Below are positions 26,458-36,343 of a DNA stretch of 64,000 nt, piece by piece (the stretch's first letter is position 1; each line of letters opens with the position of its first letter). Origin of the DNA: CBDCWT01 sp965223305. Lineage in GTDB: Bacteria; Planctomycetota; Planctomycetia; Pirellulales; Pirellulaceae. The DNA is taken from assembly GCA_965223305.1 (NCBI GenBank), contig CBDCWT010000022.1, positions 1 to 64,000 of the forward strand, in the 5' to 3' direction. Both the position numbers and the translations under genes were made by a program. Below the pieces are notes generated by a model. It ran no database searches. It saw only the letters and a list, made by a program, of their open reading frames with translations, and was not told the origin of the DNA.

Positions 26458-27930
26458 ATGGAACGACCCTTGTCGAGCATTCGTTGCCTCCTGTTACTAG
26501 GATTCCTGGCATCAACTGTCTGGGCTGACCAGCCAAGGCGTCCCAACATTGTCTTATTGTTGGCAGACGACCTGGGTTACGGCGAGCTTGGTTGCCAGGG
26601 TAACGCAGAGATACCAACACCACATATTGACTCGATTGCGTCCGCCGGTATCCGCTTTACGGATGGTTACGTGACTGCCGCCTACTGCAGCGCGTCGCGC
26701 GCGGGGTTGATGAGCGGTCGCTATCAAACACGATTTGGCTACGAATTCAATCCGATCGGGGCTGAAAACGAGGATCCACAAGCTGGCTTACCAACATCCG
26801 AGATCACGTTGGCTCAGCACCTGCACCGCGCCGGCTACGCGACGGGGCTCATCGGCAAGTGGCATCTGGGCGGTCATCCACGCTTTCACCCGCACCGCCG
26901 CGGATTTGATGAGTTTTTCGGGTTCACTCACGAGGGACACTTTTTTGTGCCGGCTCCTTACCGTGGCGTGACAACAATGCTCCGTCGGCGAACGCTGCCG
27001 AACGGCGGACAGGGCCGGTGGGTCAGTGGCGACGGAAGCCTCGTCCTCTCGACACACATGCGGTACGACGAACCTGCCTATGACGCCAATAACCCGATCG
27101 TGCGGGACGGCCAACCGGTCGAGGAACGATCGTATCTGACTGATGCCTTTACTCGCGAGGCCGTCGACTTTATCGGCCGTCACAAAGATCGGCCTTTCTT
27201 TCTTTACCTGGCATACAATGCCGTGCACAGTCCGCTGCAGGGCGCCGATCGCTACATGCGTCGCTTCGAGCATATTGAGGATGTTCACCGACGGATCTTC
27301 GCAGCGATGTTGAGCAACCTGGATGACAGCGTGGGCGCGGTGCTCGAGAAGTTGCGTGATGAGTCGCTGTGGGAAAACACGCTCGTGTTCTTCATTAGCG
27401 ACAATGGTGGACCGACTCGAGAGCTGACCTCGAGCAACCTCCCGCTAAGGGGTGGCAAGGGTGACGTCTATGAAGGTGGCATTCGCGTTCCTTTCCTGCT
27501 GCAGTGGCCGGGTCGACTACGGCCAGATTCCGTCTATCGGCACCCTGTCATCTCACTCGACGTCTACGCCACAGCGGCTCACGTGGCCGCGGCGCCGATT
27601 TCAGACCAACAGTCGCTTGACGGGGTCAACCTACTACCCTTTCTGACCAGTCAATCCAACGCCGAGCCGCCGAGCGATGCGACTGAGAATCGCCCGCATC
27701 AGACTCTCTACTGGAGGCTGAACCGCAAGACCGCAATCCGTGTCGGTGATTGGAAGTTGGTGCGCAACCCCCGCCGGAGCGAGCACGTTCCCTGGCAGCT
27801 CTTTGACTTAAGCGTTGACATCGGCGAATCGAGTGACTTGTATGCAGAAAGACCGCAGCAAGCGGCTCGGCTGCTGGCCGCCTGGCAGCAACTGGACGGC
27901 GAGATGATCGAGCCCATCTGGAGCCGATGA
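26458..27930 (+). CDS. Exported sulfatase
   Basis: 490 residues with a signal peptide (about 1-24). NIVLLLADDLGYGELGCQGN supplies the metal-binding Asp pair. The formylglycine site is CSASRAGLMSGR, Cys77, in which Ala replaces the usual Pro of CxPSR. GKWHLGG and SDNGGPTREL complete the active site. It hydrolyses a sulfate ester, and the substrate (probably a sulfated polysaccharide) is not readable. It needs an activating formylglycine-generating enzyme not seen in the window. The C-terminus is intact. Confidence 0.93.
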   Translation: MERPLSSIRCLLLLGFLASTVWADQPRRPNIVLLLADDLGYGELGCQGNAEIPTPHIDSIASAGIRFTDGYVTAAYCSASRAGLMSGRYQTRFGYEFNPIGAENEDPQAGLPTSEITLAQHLHRAGYATGLIGKWHLGGHPRFHPHRRGFDEFFGFTHEGHFFVPAPYRGVTTMLRRRTLPNGGQGRWVSGDGSLVLSTHMRYDEPAYDANNPIVRDGQPVEERSYLTDAFTREAVDFIGRHKDRPFFLYLAYNAVHSPLQGADRYMRRFEHIEDVHRRIFAAMLSNLDDSVGAVLEKLRDESLWENTLVFFISDNGGPTRELTSSNLPLRGGKGDVYEGGIRVPFLLQWPGRLRPDSVYRHPVISLDVYATAAHVAAAPISDQQSLDGVNLLPFLTSQSNAEPPSDATENRPHQTLYWRLNRKTAIRVGDWKLVRNPRRSEHVPWQLFDLSVDIGESSDLYAERPQQAARLLAAWQQLDGEMIEPIWSR

Positions 27931-28037
27931 CCGCAGAAGCAAAGGTACGCCGGTGCTTCTGACGAACTACGACGTGATAACACCTTACCCAATTGTCCGA
28001 CCACTGATCGTCCACCACTTCATCGGGTGCCCACTGC

Positions 28038-30572
28038 ATGATCCACCTCCTGAACCTCGCCGCCGTCTGCTGCATTGCCGCGCCACCTGAAGCAACACCG
28101 GTAAGCGACATCAAGTCGCCAGCAGGATTTCAGGTAGAGCTGCTGTATTCGGTGCCCCAGGACCGATACGGCTCTTGGGTCAATCTCTGCGTTGACCCAC
28201 GGGGGAGGCTGATCGTGTCCGATCAATACGGCTCGCTTTATCGAGTCACTCCGCCGCCACTCGGTTCGAAGTCGATGCAAATCGAGGAGATCGACTTGGA
28301 AATAGGAGGCGCGCAGGGATTGCTGTGGGCGTTCGACAGTCTGTACGTGATGGTGAACCGGGGGGACGAGGTCCCCGGTGGGATCTACCGTGTGCGAGAT
28401 ACCGATGGCGACGACCAGTTCGACTCAGCCGTACACTTGCGGCGGCTCGAGGGGCGTGGGGAGCACGGCCCCCACGCAATTCTCTTGGCTCCCGACGGGC
28501 AGTCGTTGTATGTGGTCTGTGGCGACAGTACGCCGCTCACCAAATTCGATCGGTCGCGTGTGCCGCTCGTCTGGGACGAAGACTTGCTGCTGCCGCGCCC
28601 ATACGGGCGCGGGTTCATGAAGGGTGTGCGGGCGCCGGGAGGATACATTGCGCGAATTGACCCGGACGGTCGAGAGTGGGAGCTGATCGCAGTCGGATTT
28701 CGCAACCAGTTCGACGCGGCCGTAAACAGGGACGGCGAGCTGTTTACGTTTGATGCTGACATGGAATGGGACATGAACACACCTTGGTATCGGCCGACGC
28801 GTGTGTGCCATGTGGTTAGCGGAGCAGAATTCGGTTGGCGCAACGGTGGGGGTAAGTGGCCGGTCTATTATCCGGACGGCGTGCCGCCGGTTGTGGATAT
28901 CGGGCCGGGTTCACCGACCGGGATCTGCTTTGGTTATGGCGCCAAGTTTCCGGCCGAATATCAAAACGCGTTGTTCGTGAGCGATTGGAGTTACGGCAAG
29001 ATGTACGCGGTGCAGCTGGCGGCGCAGGGAGCTACCTATACCGCAACGTTCGAGGAGTTCATCAGTGGCACGCCGTTGCCCCTCACCGACGTGGTCATCA
29101 ACCCGCATGACGGCGCCATGTATTTTGCGATCGGGGGCCGCCGAGTGCAGTCGGGTCTGTATCGAGTCACGCATGAGGGCGGCGCAACATCAACGGAGGC
29201 CCCGGCCCAGGCCGCCGCGCCGGACCGTATGGCCCGCCAGCAGCTGGAAACCTTGCACGTGGGAGATCACCCAAATGCCGTCCGCCTGGCCTGGCCCTAT
29301 CTGGGCCACCAGGATCGTTTCCTTCGCTTCGCGGCGCGCACCGCGATCGAGCAGCGGCCGCTCAGCGAATGGCGAGAGCGGGCCTTGGGTGAAACCGACC
29401 TGCAAGCTCAGCTCACCGCGCTACTGGCGTTCGTGAGACAGTTCGAGAGACAGGACAAGGGTACCGAGCCTGAGATCGATACGCCGCCGCCCCACTGGGA
29501 AGAACCCGCCGAGCATGACAAGGCCCGCGACCAGGCGCGCCGCGAGCTACTCGGGGCTCTCGACCGCCATCGTTGGACCGAGCTGTCGGACCCACAGCGG
29601 CTCGAGCTGCTACGGATTTACAGCTTGGCATTCCTGCGGCTAGGTCGACCCGACGAGTCGACTCGCCAAGCGCTTATCGGTCGATTTGACGGTGTTTTTC
29701 CCGCCGCCTCGCGTGAGTTGAACTCTGAGCTGGCACAGTTACTCGTCTACCTACAAGCACCGGGTGCCGCCGACAAGACCATCCAGTTGCTCGAGCAGGC
29801 GCCGACTCAGGAAGAACAGATCGACCTAGCAAAAACGCTACGACACCTCCGCGTCGGCTGGACACCCCAGCTGCGTGAGACCTACTTCGGTTGGTTCGAC
29901 AAAGCTCGCCACTATCGTGGCGGAGCTAGTTTTGCGCTGTTTGTCGAGTACATCAAGAAGGAGGCGATATCTCTACTTGATGAAACCGAGAAGGCAGCGC
30001 TGGCCGCGTTCCTAGAGCCGGCGCCAGTTGAGCGGGAGGTGCCGATGTCGCCGCCCCGGGCGGTCGTAAAGCGGTGGCAGATGGACGAGCTGCTGGCGCT
30101 GGTCCAACAACAGTTGAAGGAGCGCGATTTCGAACATGGCCGCCAGATGTTTGCAGCAGCAAGTTGCTTTGCCTGCCATCGGTTTGACAACCAAGGAGGT
30201 GCGGTTGGGCCCGACTTGACTTCCTTGTCGGGACGGTTCAGCCCGCGGGATCTACTGGAATCGTTGCTGGAGCCAAGCAAAGTCATCAGCGACCAATACG
30301 CGGCTGTGACCATCGTGACTGCTGACGGCAAGACCGTTACTGGGCGGATCGTCAACTTGAATGGCGAGTCCTACAGTATCAACACCAACATGCTGGACCC
30401 GAATGCCCAGACAAAAGTTGACCGTAATCAGATTGTTGAAATGTCTCCCTCGAAGATCTCGATGATGCCGACCGGTCTACTCGATACGTTGAATCAACAA
30501 GAGATACTCGACTTGATGGCGTACTTGCTGTCGCGCGGCGACCAGAGGCACGCCATGTTCCAAACGCCCTAG
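28038..30572 (+). CDS. Pirellula-type exported dehydrogenase with C-terminal heme c
   Basis: 844 residues. A short signal-like N-terminus (MIHLLNLAAVCCIAAPPEAT) is followed by a glucose/sorbosone-dehydrogenase-like propeller (GFQVELLYSVP, YVVCGDSTP, AVGFRNQFDAAVNRDGELF, VSGAEFGWRNG). A helical middle region of about 230 residues follows. The C-terminal 130-residue heme-binding domain has CFACH (Cys710, Cys713, His714) and GPDLTSLSGRFSPRDLLESLLEPS. These match what I know as TIGR02604/TIGR02603. The catalytic substrate is unknown. It starts 107 bp after the sulfatase and may be in its operon. Confidence 0.9.
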   Translation: MIHLLNLAAVCCIAAPPEATPVSDIKSPAGFQVELLYSVPQDRYGSWVNLCVDPRGRLIVSDQYGSLYRVTPPPLGSKSMQIEEIDLEIGGAQGLLWAFDSLYVMVNRGDEVPGGIYRVRDTDGDDQFDSAVHLRRLEGRGEHGPHAILLAPDGQSLYVVCGDSTPLTKFDRSRVPLVWDEDLLLPRPYGRGFMKGVRAPGGYIARIDPDGREWELIAVGFRNQFDAAVNRDGELFTFDADMEWDMNTPWYRPTRVCHVVSGAEFGWRNGGGKWPVYYPDGVPPVVDIGPGSPTGICFGYGAKFPAEYQNALFVSDWSYGKMYAVQLAAQGATYTATFEEFISGTPLPLTDVVINPHDGAMYFAIGGRRVQSGLYRVTHEGGATSTEAPAQAAAPDRMARQQLETLHVGDHPNAVRLAWPYLGHQDRFLRFAARTAIEQRPLSEWRERALGETDLQAQLTALLAFVRQFERQDKGTEPEIDTPPPHWEEPAEHDKARDQARRELLGALDRHRWTELSDPQRLELLRIYSLAFLRLGRPDESTRQALIGRFDGVFPAASRELNSELAQLLVYLQAPGAADKTIQLLEQAPTQEEQIDLAKTLRHLRVGWTPQLRETYFGWFDKARHYRGGASFALFVEYIKKEAISLLDETEKAALAAFLEPAPVEREVPMSPPRAVVKRWQMDELLALVQQQLKERDFEHGRQMFAAASCFACHRFDNQGGAVGPDLTSLSGRFSPRDLLESLLEPSKVISDQYAAVTIVTADGKTVTGRIVNLNGESYSINTNMLDPNAQTKVDRNQIVEMSPSKISMMPTGLLDTLNQQEILDLMAYLLSRGDQRHAMFQTP

Positions 30573-30685
30573 CCGGCTAGCCCGTTGACTGTCGGCCTGC
30601 AGCGGTCGCGACAGATGACGAGAACAAGCCGTGGGAATCGAGCGTTGCCGAATGTATCGCAGAGAACGAGTGCATCGCAGAGAAT

Positions 30686-30859
30686 CCCGGATTATTCATG
30701 AAGATCGTCGCGAGAGGTTGTAAGTACGTTCGTGGCAAGGAAGGCGAGCAATTCTTCCGCAGGCGTATTGAAGCAATACGTCGAGGGAGAATTGGGAAGC
30801 ATGACGAAGCCACGGATGGACTTACGACCTCGCAGCAGATCGCTCATGAATAATTCGGG
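30686..30859. mobile_element. 174-bp MITE, copy A
   Basis: Ends CCCGGATTATTCATGA and TCATGAATAATTCGGG, inverted repeats of 16 bp with one mismatch. The interior is an imperfect long inverted repeat centred on CGTATT/AATACG, so the whole copy can fold as one hairpin. No ORF. It lies between the heme dehydrogenase and pdxA. Confidence 0.85.
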
Positions 30860-30947
30860 ATAGGCCTTAGAGCTTGGCCTGGAGTGCTTCCCAACCACCC
30901 TGCGGTGTGCGTCACGACTTGTGCCGCTCATACCTGAGCACCGATTC

Positions 30948-31973
30948 ATGAAACCACGTGTTGCGATTACGATGGGAGATCCTGCCGGAGTGGGTCCGGA
31001 ACTGTGTCTCCGTGTGCTTACTGACCCGCAAGTGACCGGCCACTGCATACCGGTGGTTTTTGGAGATGCTGCCATCCTGGCCCGCGCGGCGCGTCAGTTG
31101 GGCTTGGCCGCGCCGCAGGAGACGGTCACGACGGACCGCTGGCCCTCCGCTTGGCCTGAGCTGGAACGGGCCTGCATCCTGGATTTGAATGCACTGCGCG
31201 ATCCTTCGTTCCACCCGGGGCGGGTAAACCGGTATACCGGACAGGCAGCGTACGAGTATATCGCAGCGGCGATCTCCGCGGCCCGTCTGGGCCAAGTAGA
31301 TGCCGTCACGACAGGGCCGGTGAACAAAGCCGCGCTGCATGCTGCCGGAATCCAATTCCCCGGACACACCGAGCTGTTCGGCAGCAGGACCGCTGCGCCG
31401 CGCGTCTGCATGATGCTCACCTCGCCGGAGATCACCTGCAGTGTTGTAACGGCTCACGTGGGCTTGCGCGACGTACCGAGCTTGCTTAGCCGGGAGCGGA
31501 TTCTGGATGCCATCGAGTTAACCAACGAGGCGCTCGTTCAGTTGCGTGGCCGGCCCGTCAAGCTGGCCGTCTGCGGCCTGAACCCACACGCCGGCGAAGA
31601 GGGTCTGTTCGGCAGCGAGGAGCAGGAATTGATTATCCCGGCGATAGAAACCGCGCTGCAGCGGGGACTGGATGTCGAGGGTCCTTTTCCGCCAGACACA
31701 GCCTTCTTGCCCGCCCGCCGAGCTGCAACCGATGGTTATGTGTGCATGTACCACGATCAAGGTTTGATCCCACTGAAGGCCCTCGCCTTCGACGTGGCCG
31801 TCAATGTGACGCTGGGTCTACCGATCATTCGAACTTCAGTCGACCACGGTACGGCACTCGACATCGCCTGGCAGAATAAGGCCGTCGCAACCAGTTTCGT
31901 CGAGGCAGTTACCTTGGCCGCCAAGCTGGCGGCCAACAAGATCGCAAGTTCAAAGAGTTCGTCCGAGGCTTGA
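30948..31973 (+). CDS. pdxA: 4-hydroxythreonine-4-phosphate dehydrogenase
   Basis: Acts in pyridoxal phosphate synthesis. I start at the ATG at 30948 (MKPRVAITMGDPAGVGPEL) rather than the GTG at 30921, as the family begins there. 341 residues. The substrate and metal sites are visible: FPGHTELF, CGLNPHAGEEGLFGSEE and MYHDQGLIPLKAL. These His/Asp residues are those expected for zinc. No pdxJ is in the window. It is followed by a repeat-dense gap. Confidence 0.97.
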   Translation: MKPRVAITMGDPAGVGPELCLRVLTDPQVTGHCIPVVFGDAAILARAARQLGLAAPQETVTTDRWPSAWPELERACILDLNALRDPSFHPGRVNRYTGQAAYEYIAAAISAARLGQVDAVTTGPVNKAALHAAGIQFPGHTELFGSRTAAPRVCMMLTSPEITCSVVTAHVGLRDVPSLLSRERILDAIELTNEALVQLRGRPVKLAVCGLNPHAGEEGLFGSEEQELIIPAIETALQRGLDVEGPFPPDTAFLPARRAATDGYVCMYHDQGLIPLKALAFDVAVNVTLGLPIIRTSVDHGTALDIAWQNKAVATSFVEAVTLAAKLAANKIASSKSSSEA

Positions 31974-32722
31974 AGTTTCTCGACGAGTAATTGGATCCCT
32001 TCCCGCACAACAGTCGTGTAAGACGCTCGGGAGGGCGAGGCTCCTGCCGAGCCGGGGTGCTGGTTACGGCGGTAAACCGTGGGCTAACGCCGGCTAACGC
32101 CCAGCGGCTGATGTTGCCGTGGAAGAGAGTAGGCCGTAACAAGCGGCGCCAGAGCTATCCATGCGCGTCGGACTCCCTGCCGCGCTGTTCCGGCAGGTGC
32201 TGACTGACGCTCAGCGCCGGAGTACAACCGCTCCGCTACCGCCGGAACGGCGCGGCGGTCACGCTAGGCTAGAGAATCGTCATCTCTCCCGCCGCTTGTT
32301 CCGGCCTACTACAGCTCTCGGGAGGGCGAGGCTCCTGCCGAGCCGGAGTGCTGGTTACGGCAGTAAACCGTGGGCTAACGCCGGCTAACGCCCAGCGGCT
32401 GATGTTGCCGTGGAAGAGGGGTAGGCCGTAACAAGCGGCGCCAGAGCTATCCATGCGCGTCGGACTCCCTGCCGCGCTGTTCCGGCAGGTACTGACTGAC
32501 GCTCAGCGCCGAATACAACCGCTCCGCTACCGCCGGAACGGCGCGGCGGTCACGCTAGGCTAGAGAATCGTCATCTCTCCCGCCGCTTGTTCCGGCCTAC
32601 AGCTCCGGCCACAAATCAGCCGGAATGCGTTAGCATCCGGTTTGGGGGGGCGGTAAACCGTGGGCTAACGCCCAGCGGCTGATGTTGTGGAAGCGACGCC
32701 ACGTGATGCGAGAACTGCTCGG
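31974..32722. repeat. Two tandem 290-bp repeat units plus a fragment
   Basis: Units start at 32026 and 32317 (offset 291 bp). Each runs from CTCGGGAGGGCGAGGCTCC through a reversed GCTGATGTTGCCG stretch, to GTAGGCCG(T/G)AACAAGCGGCG and back to GCTTGTTCCGGCCTAC. A third partial unit carries a GGGCTAACGCCCAGCGGC module near 32656. The two units are nearly identical. The translated frames here are repeat artefacts. Confidence 0.85.
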
Positions 32723-34252
32723 CTAGTTTCCTTCCTCTTCTTCCTCTTTCTGCGGAAACAGCTCTTCGCCCTCAGCCAGATTCCAAAGCTGCAATGCTTT
32801 GTGGCTGCCGGTCGCCAATTTGCCGTCCGCCGAGTAGGCCACACACCAAACGCTGCTCTTGAACTCACCAAATGGCTTGAACTGTTTTTCAGCCAACTCG
32901 TGGCTCTTTTGCTTCAACTCCTCGAGCGCCTTCTCGGCGTTGAGCTTCTTTTCTTCGGCGGCTTTGACCTTTTCTGCTGCTTGCTCCGCAGACTTGCTGG
33001 CGGCCGCTTTCTCGCTGCGTGCATGGTCCAGGGACCCTTCCGCAATCTGCTTCAGTTTCGCGCTGAATTCCTTGTCGTCGGCAAAGGCCTTGGTCTGCTC
33101 TTCGGCAGCCTTGCCAGCGGACTCGGCAGCGGCCTTGGCATCCGCGGCCGCCTTCTCAAAGAAACGATTGCCGGCGGCCAGCAGCAGCGCCGCCTCGGCT
33201 TGCTTGAGCTCCTCCGGTAGCAGCCGGCCGTCGGCCACGGCAGCGATCGCTGTGGCTTGTTTCTTCAACTTGTCGGCTTCCGTCTGGCCCTCCTCGGCGG
33301 CCTTGGTCGCCGCTTCTGCTGCATCCCGGTTTTTCTTCAACGCCGTCAGCGTTTCTGTGACCTCACCACTCATCTTGATGGCCAGGTTCAGGTCCCAGAG
33401 CATCACGGTTCGCCCGTAGTCGGATGCGGCGAGTTGCTTGCCGTCCGGCGAGAAAGCGACCCCGGTGACCCAATCCTTGTGACCCGCCAAAGTCGTCTTC
33501 AAAGCTCCGTCGGCATCCCACAACCTGATCGTACGATCGGCCCCCGCCGTCGCGATCATGCTGCCGTCGTGCGAGAACGCAACGGCCCAGACCGCGTCCT
33601 CATGTCCGCTCAGCGTCGTTCTTTCTTTGCCCTCTTTCCAATCCCAAAGTTTGGTCGTCTGATCGGTGCTCGCCGTGGCCAGCGTCTGTCCATCCGGCGA
33701 GAAAGCAACTTGATAGACAGCAGACTCGTGACCCTTCAGCTCAGCGACCGGCTCGGCGTTCGCTGCGGAGTTCCAGACCAAGACCGTCCCGTCCTCGCCG
33801 GCGGTGGCGAAGTGCTGGCTGTCAGGCGCGAAGGTCACGCTACGGCACCAACCCTTGTGCTTCTCCAAGACCGCCTGCGATTCTTTCTTTTGCACGTTGT
33901 ACACGATCACCTTGCCGTCGTAGCCGCTGGTGACCAACATGGCGCCGTCGGGTGAGTAGGCGATCGACCAAACATTGCTGCTGTGCCCCTCTAGTGATGC
34001 GACCAGCGAACCAGACTCGGTATCCCACAACTTAACGTCACCCGGCCGGTACTGGAGGCTCTGGCCACCGGCCGTGGCTAGCAGCGATCCGTCGGGCGAA
34101 AACGCTGCGGAGGTGACCCAACGCTTGTGGGCAGAAATGTGGTCCGCTTGCTCGTCATCTGCGAGCCCCCGCGACGTGGCCCCTGCAACAACCAACGTCA
34201 GTACGGCCAGCGAGCAAAGTCGGAGGAAACGAATCGGCGAACCACAGTTCAT
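32723..34252 (-). CDS. Exported WD40-repeat protein with an inserted coiled coil
   Basis: The 509-residue protein has a signal peptide (about 1-31). Six WD40 blades follow (about residues 36-285), each with a recognisable FSPDG/LATAG/WD pattern. An Ala/Glu/Lys-rich helical segment of about 165 residues follows, with coiled-coil periodicity (AEEKKLNAEKALEELKQKSHELA). A seventh blade, VWCVAYSADGKLATGS, comes at the very end, where the ring would close. The C-terminus is acidic (EEEEEGN). No enzymatic domain is seen. It is likely a periplasmic or surface scaffold, which is inference. Confidence 0.85.
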   Translation of the reverse strand: MNCGSPIRFLRLCSLAVLTLVVAGATSRGLADDEQADHISAHKRWVTSAAFSPDGSLLATAGGQSLQYRPGDVKLWDTESGSLVASLEGHSSNVWSIAYSPDGAMLVTSGYDGKVIVYNVQKKESQAVLEKHKGWCRSVTFAPDSQHFATAGEDGTVLVWNSAANAEPVAELKGHESAVYQVAFSPDGQTLATASTDQTTKLWDWKEGKERTTLSGHEDAVWAVAFSHDGSMIATAGADRTIRLWDADGALKTTLAGHKDWVTGVAFSPDGKQLAASDYGRTVMLWDLNLAIKMSGEVTETLTALKKNRDAAEAATKAAEEGQTEADKLKKQATAIAAVADGRLLPEELKQAEAALLLAAGNRFFEKAAADAKAAAESAGKAAEEQTKAFADDKEFSAKLKQIAEGSLDHARSEKAAASKSAEQAAEKVKAAEEKKLNAEKALEELKQKSHELAEKQFKPFGEFKSSVWCVAYSADGKLATGSHKALQLWNLAEGEELFPQKEEEEEGN

Positions 34253-34573
34253 GAGAGTCTCCTTTTTCAGATTGCCGTCCCGTCTGTTAGGGCGACTTCC
34301 CCAGGCGGTCGGGTACGATGCTGGCGACGCTTAACTGACTTTCCCTGACCGTCTGCCAGCGGGTCCACAGGCCAGGAAAGCTCTATCGACTCTTGTAGAT
34401 TGTAACATGCCGAGGGAGCGAGGCGGAAGGATCAAGGTGCAGGCGTCACGGCGGTGCGAGGATCTCGCTGCCGCTCGGATCGCTGCCTCCCGGGCTTGCG
34501 AGCTAGGCTGCCTTTGTCCCAAGAGAGATACGCGGGTCAAAGTCGCAGGCTCACCTCTGTGAGGCCTCTCCCC
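34253..34573. other. Gene-free interval upstream of the WD40 gene
   Basis: No repeat module or ORF with coding character is recognised. It should contain the WD40 promoter and the 3' flank of the sulfatase gene. Confidence 0.3.
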
Positions 34574-36025
34574 CTAGAAGCGCAATCGCCCGTCACCCGG
34601 CGGCGGTTGTTGCGCCTTCAACGTGCCGCGCGGCTTCCAATCAGAATGGGGCGTGTGCGCCTCGGACATCAGCGTTTCAAGCTCTTGGACAATGTCCGGA
34701 TGTTGTCCGGCGACATCGCGGGCCTCGCCCAAGTCGTTTTCCAGGTTGTACAGCTGGGTGGCTCCGCTAAACATCGGCATTCGCACCGCCTTCCACGGGC
34801 CGCGCCTAATGGCTTGCTTACTACCCCGCTCGTAGAACTCCCAGTACAGGTAGTCGTGCTCCTGCTGTTCTCCCCGCCCTGTGAGCGTCGGCACCAGGCT
34901 GATCGAGTCGTTCTTAGCAGGCACCTCGGCACCGGCCAGCTCAGCAGCCGTCGCCAGCAGATCGCCGAAGTAGCCGATGTGATCCGTCACGGCACCGGCG
35001 GAAGTCGTGCCTGGCCAGCGCACAATCATGGGTACTCGGATCCCACCTTCGTACAGATCGCGCTTCATGCCCCGCAACGGCCCACTCGGCCCGAATCGTT
35101 CGGTGTCGTGACCACCCTCGTCATGTGGACCGTTATCCGAAGTAAACATGATCACTGTCTTTTCGTCGATGTCGAGCTGCTTGAGCAAGTCCATGATGCG
35201 GCCCATGTCACGGTCCATCCTCGTAATCATCGCCGCCTGCCCCTTGTCCTGATCGCTCCAGGATCTCTCTGCATAGACCCCGTAGTCTGGTACCTCCTGC
35301 CCGTTTCCGGTGCCACGCGTGCCCTCGTTGTTGGCGTGTGGAATCGTGAGTGCCAAATACAAGAAGAAGGGTCGTTGCTTATTCGCCTCGATGAACTCCA
35401 ATGCCTCTTGGGCAATCAAGTCATGGCTGTAATCGACCCGTTTCGTTGCATAGCCACCCGCAAACAGTTCGTAGTCGCGACCGGTCGTGACAACCCGATT
35501 CCGGAGTCGCACTTTGTACCTGTCTCGCCACAAGAACTCGGGATAGTAGTTGTGAGCGTGAACTTGGTTTAGATAACCGAAGAAGAAGTCGAACCCCTGA
35601 TCGTTGGGCAGACCAGTATTGTCCGGCAGATCATCACCTAGGCCCCACTTACCGCAAAGCGCCGTCGTATAGCCAGCTTGCTGCAAGACTTCAGCCACTG
35701 TAACGTCCGCAGCTCGCAAACTCTGAATGGGCCCTCGTGCGTTGCCGCGGACGTGCGTATGCCCCATATGCTGGCCGGTCATCAACACACTCCGCGACGG
35801 TGCACAGACCGTGCACCCTGCATAGAATTGACGAAAACGCAGACCTTCTCTGGCCATCCGGTCGAGCTGCGGTGTTTGAATCAGCTGCTGTCCATAGCAA
35901 CCCAGGTCGCCATAGCCGAGGTCATCGGCCATCACAAAGATGATATTCGGGCGCTGGTCGGCACCATGTACGGAGGCCGCCAGGACAAGCAGTACCATGA
36001 GCGAGAGGCTGGTGTTGCGGTTCAT
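34574..36025 (-). CDS. Exported arylsulfatase-type sulfatase
   Basis: 483 residues, signal peptide about 1-21. Metal site NIIFVMADDLGYGDLGCYG. The formylglycine motif is the canonical CAPSRSVLMTG (Cys74). GKWGLGDDLPDN and SDNGPHDEGGHD are conserved, and it ends near KPRGTLKAQ. A sulfate ester of unknown structure is the substrate. MITE copy B begins 24 bp upstream of its ATG, so promoter elements must lie within or beyond the MITE. Confidence 0.93.
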   Translation of the reverse strand: MNRNTSLSLMVLLVLAASVHGADQRPNIIFVMADDLGYGDLGCYGQQLIQTPQLDRMAREGLRFRQFYAGCTVCAPSRSVLMTGQHMGHTHVRGNARGPIQSLRAADVTVAEVLQQAGYTTALCGKWGLGDDLPDNTGLPNDQGFDFFFGYLNQVHAHNYYPEFLWRDRYKVRLRNRVVTTGRDYELFAGGYATKRVDYSHDLIAQEALEFIEANKQRPFFLYLALTIPHANNEGTRGTGNGQEVPDYGVYAERSWSDQDKGQAAMITRMDRDMGRIMDLLKQLDIDEKTVIMFTSDNGPHDEGGHDTERFGPSGPLRGMKRDLYEGGIRVPMIVRWPGTTSAGAVTDHIGYFGDLLATAAELAGAEVPAKNDSISLVPTLTGRGEQQEHDYLYWEFYERGSKQAIRRGPWKAVRMPMFSGATQLYNLENDLGEARDVAGQHPDIVQELETLMSEAHTPHSDWKPRGTLKAQQPPPGDGRLRF

Positions 36026-36049
36026 ACTAAGACCTGGGGGTAGCGCTAG

Positions 36050-36223
36050 CCCGGATTATTCATGAAGATCGTCGCGAGAGGTTGTAAGTACGTTCGTGGC
36101 AAGGAAGGCGAGCAATTCTTCCGCAGGCGTATTGAAGCAATACGTCGAGGGAGAATTGTGAAGCATGACGAAGCCACGGATGGACTTACGACCTCGCAGC
36201 AGATCGCTCATGAATAATTCGGG
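36050..36223. mobile_element. 174-bp MITE, copy B
   Basis: Same ends and interior as copy A, differing by about one base in the parts I aligned. It is flanked by CTAG on both sides, which could be a target duplication or a target preference. It sits directly in front of the sulfatase gene. The 120 bp to 36343 hold no gene. Confidence 0.85.
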
Positions 36224-36343
36224 CTAGTAGTGTTAAAGAACTCGAGGTGAGCATCTGCAGATCAAACGAGCTGCACGCCCTCCCGGGACTCGGCTGTTCC
36301 GGGAGCTCGGCCCAGCGAGGCTGGTTTGTCGCGTGACGATCAT

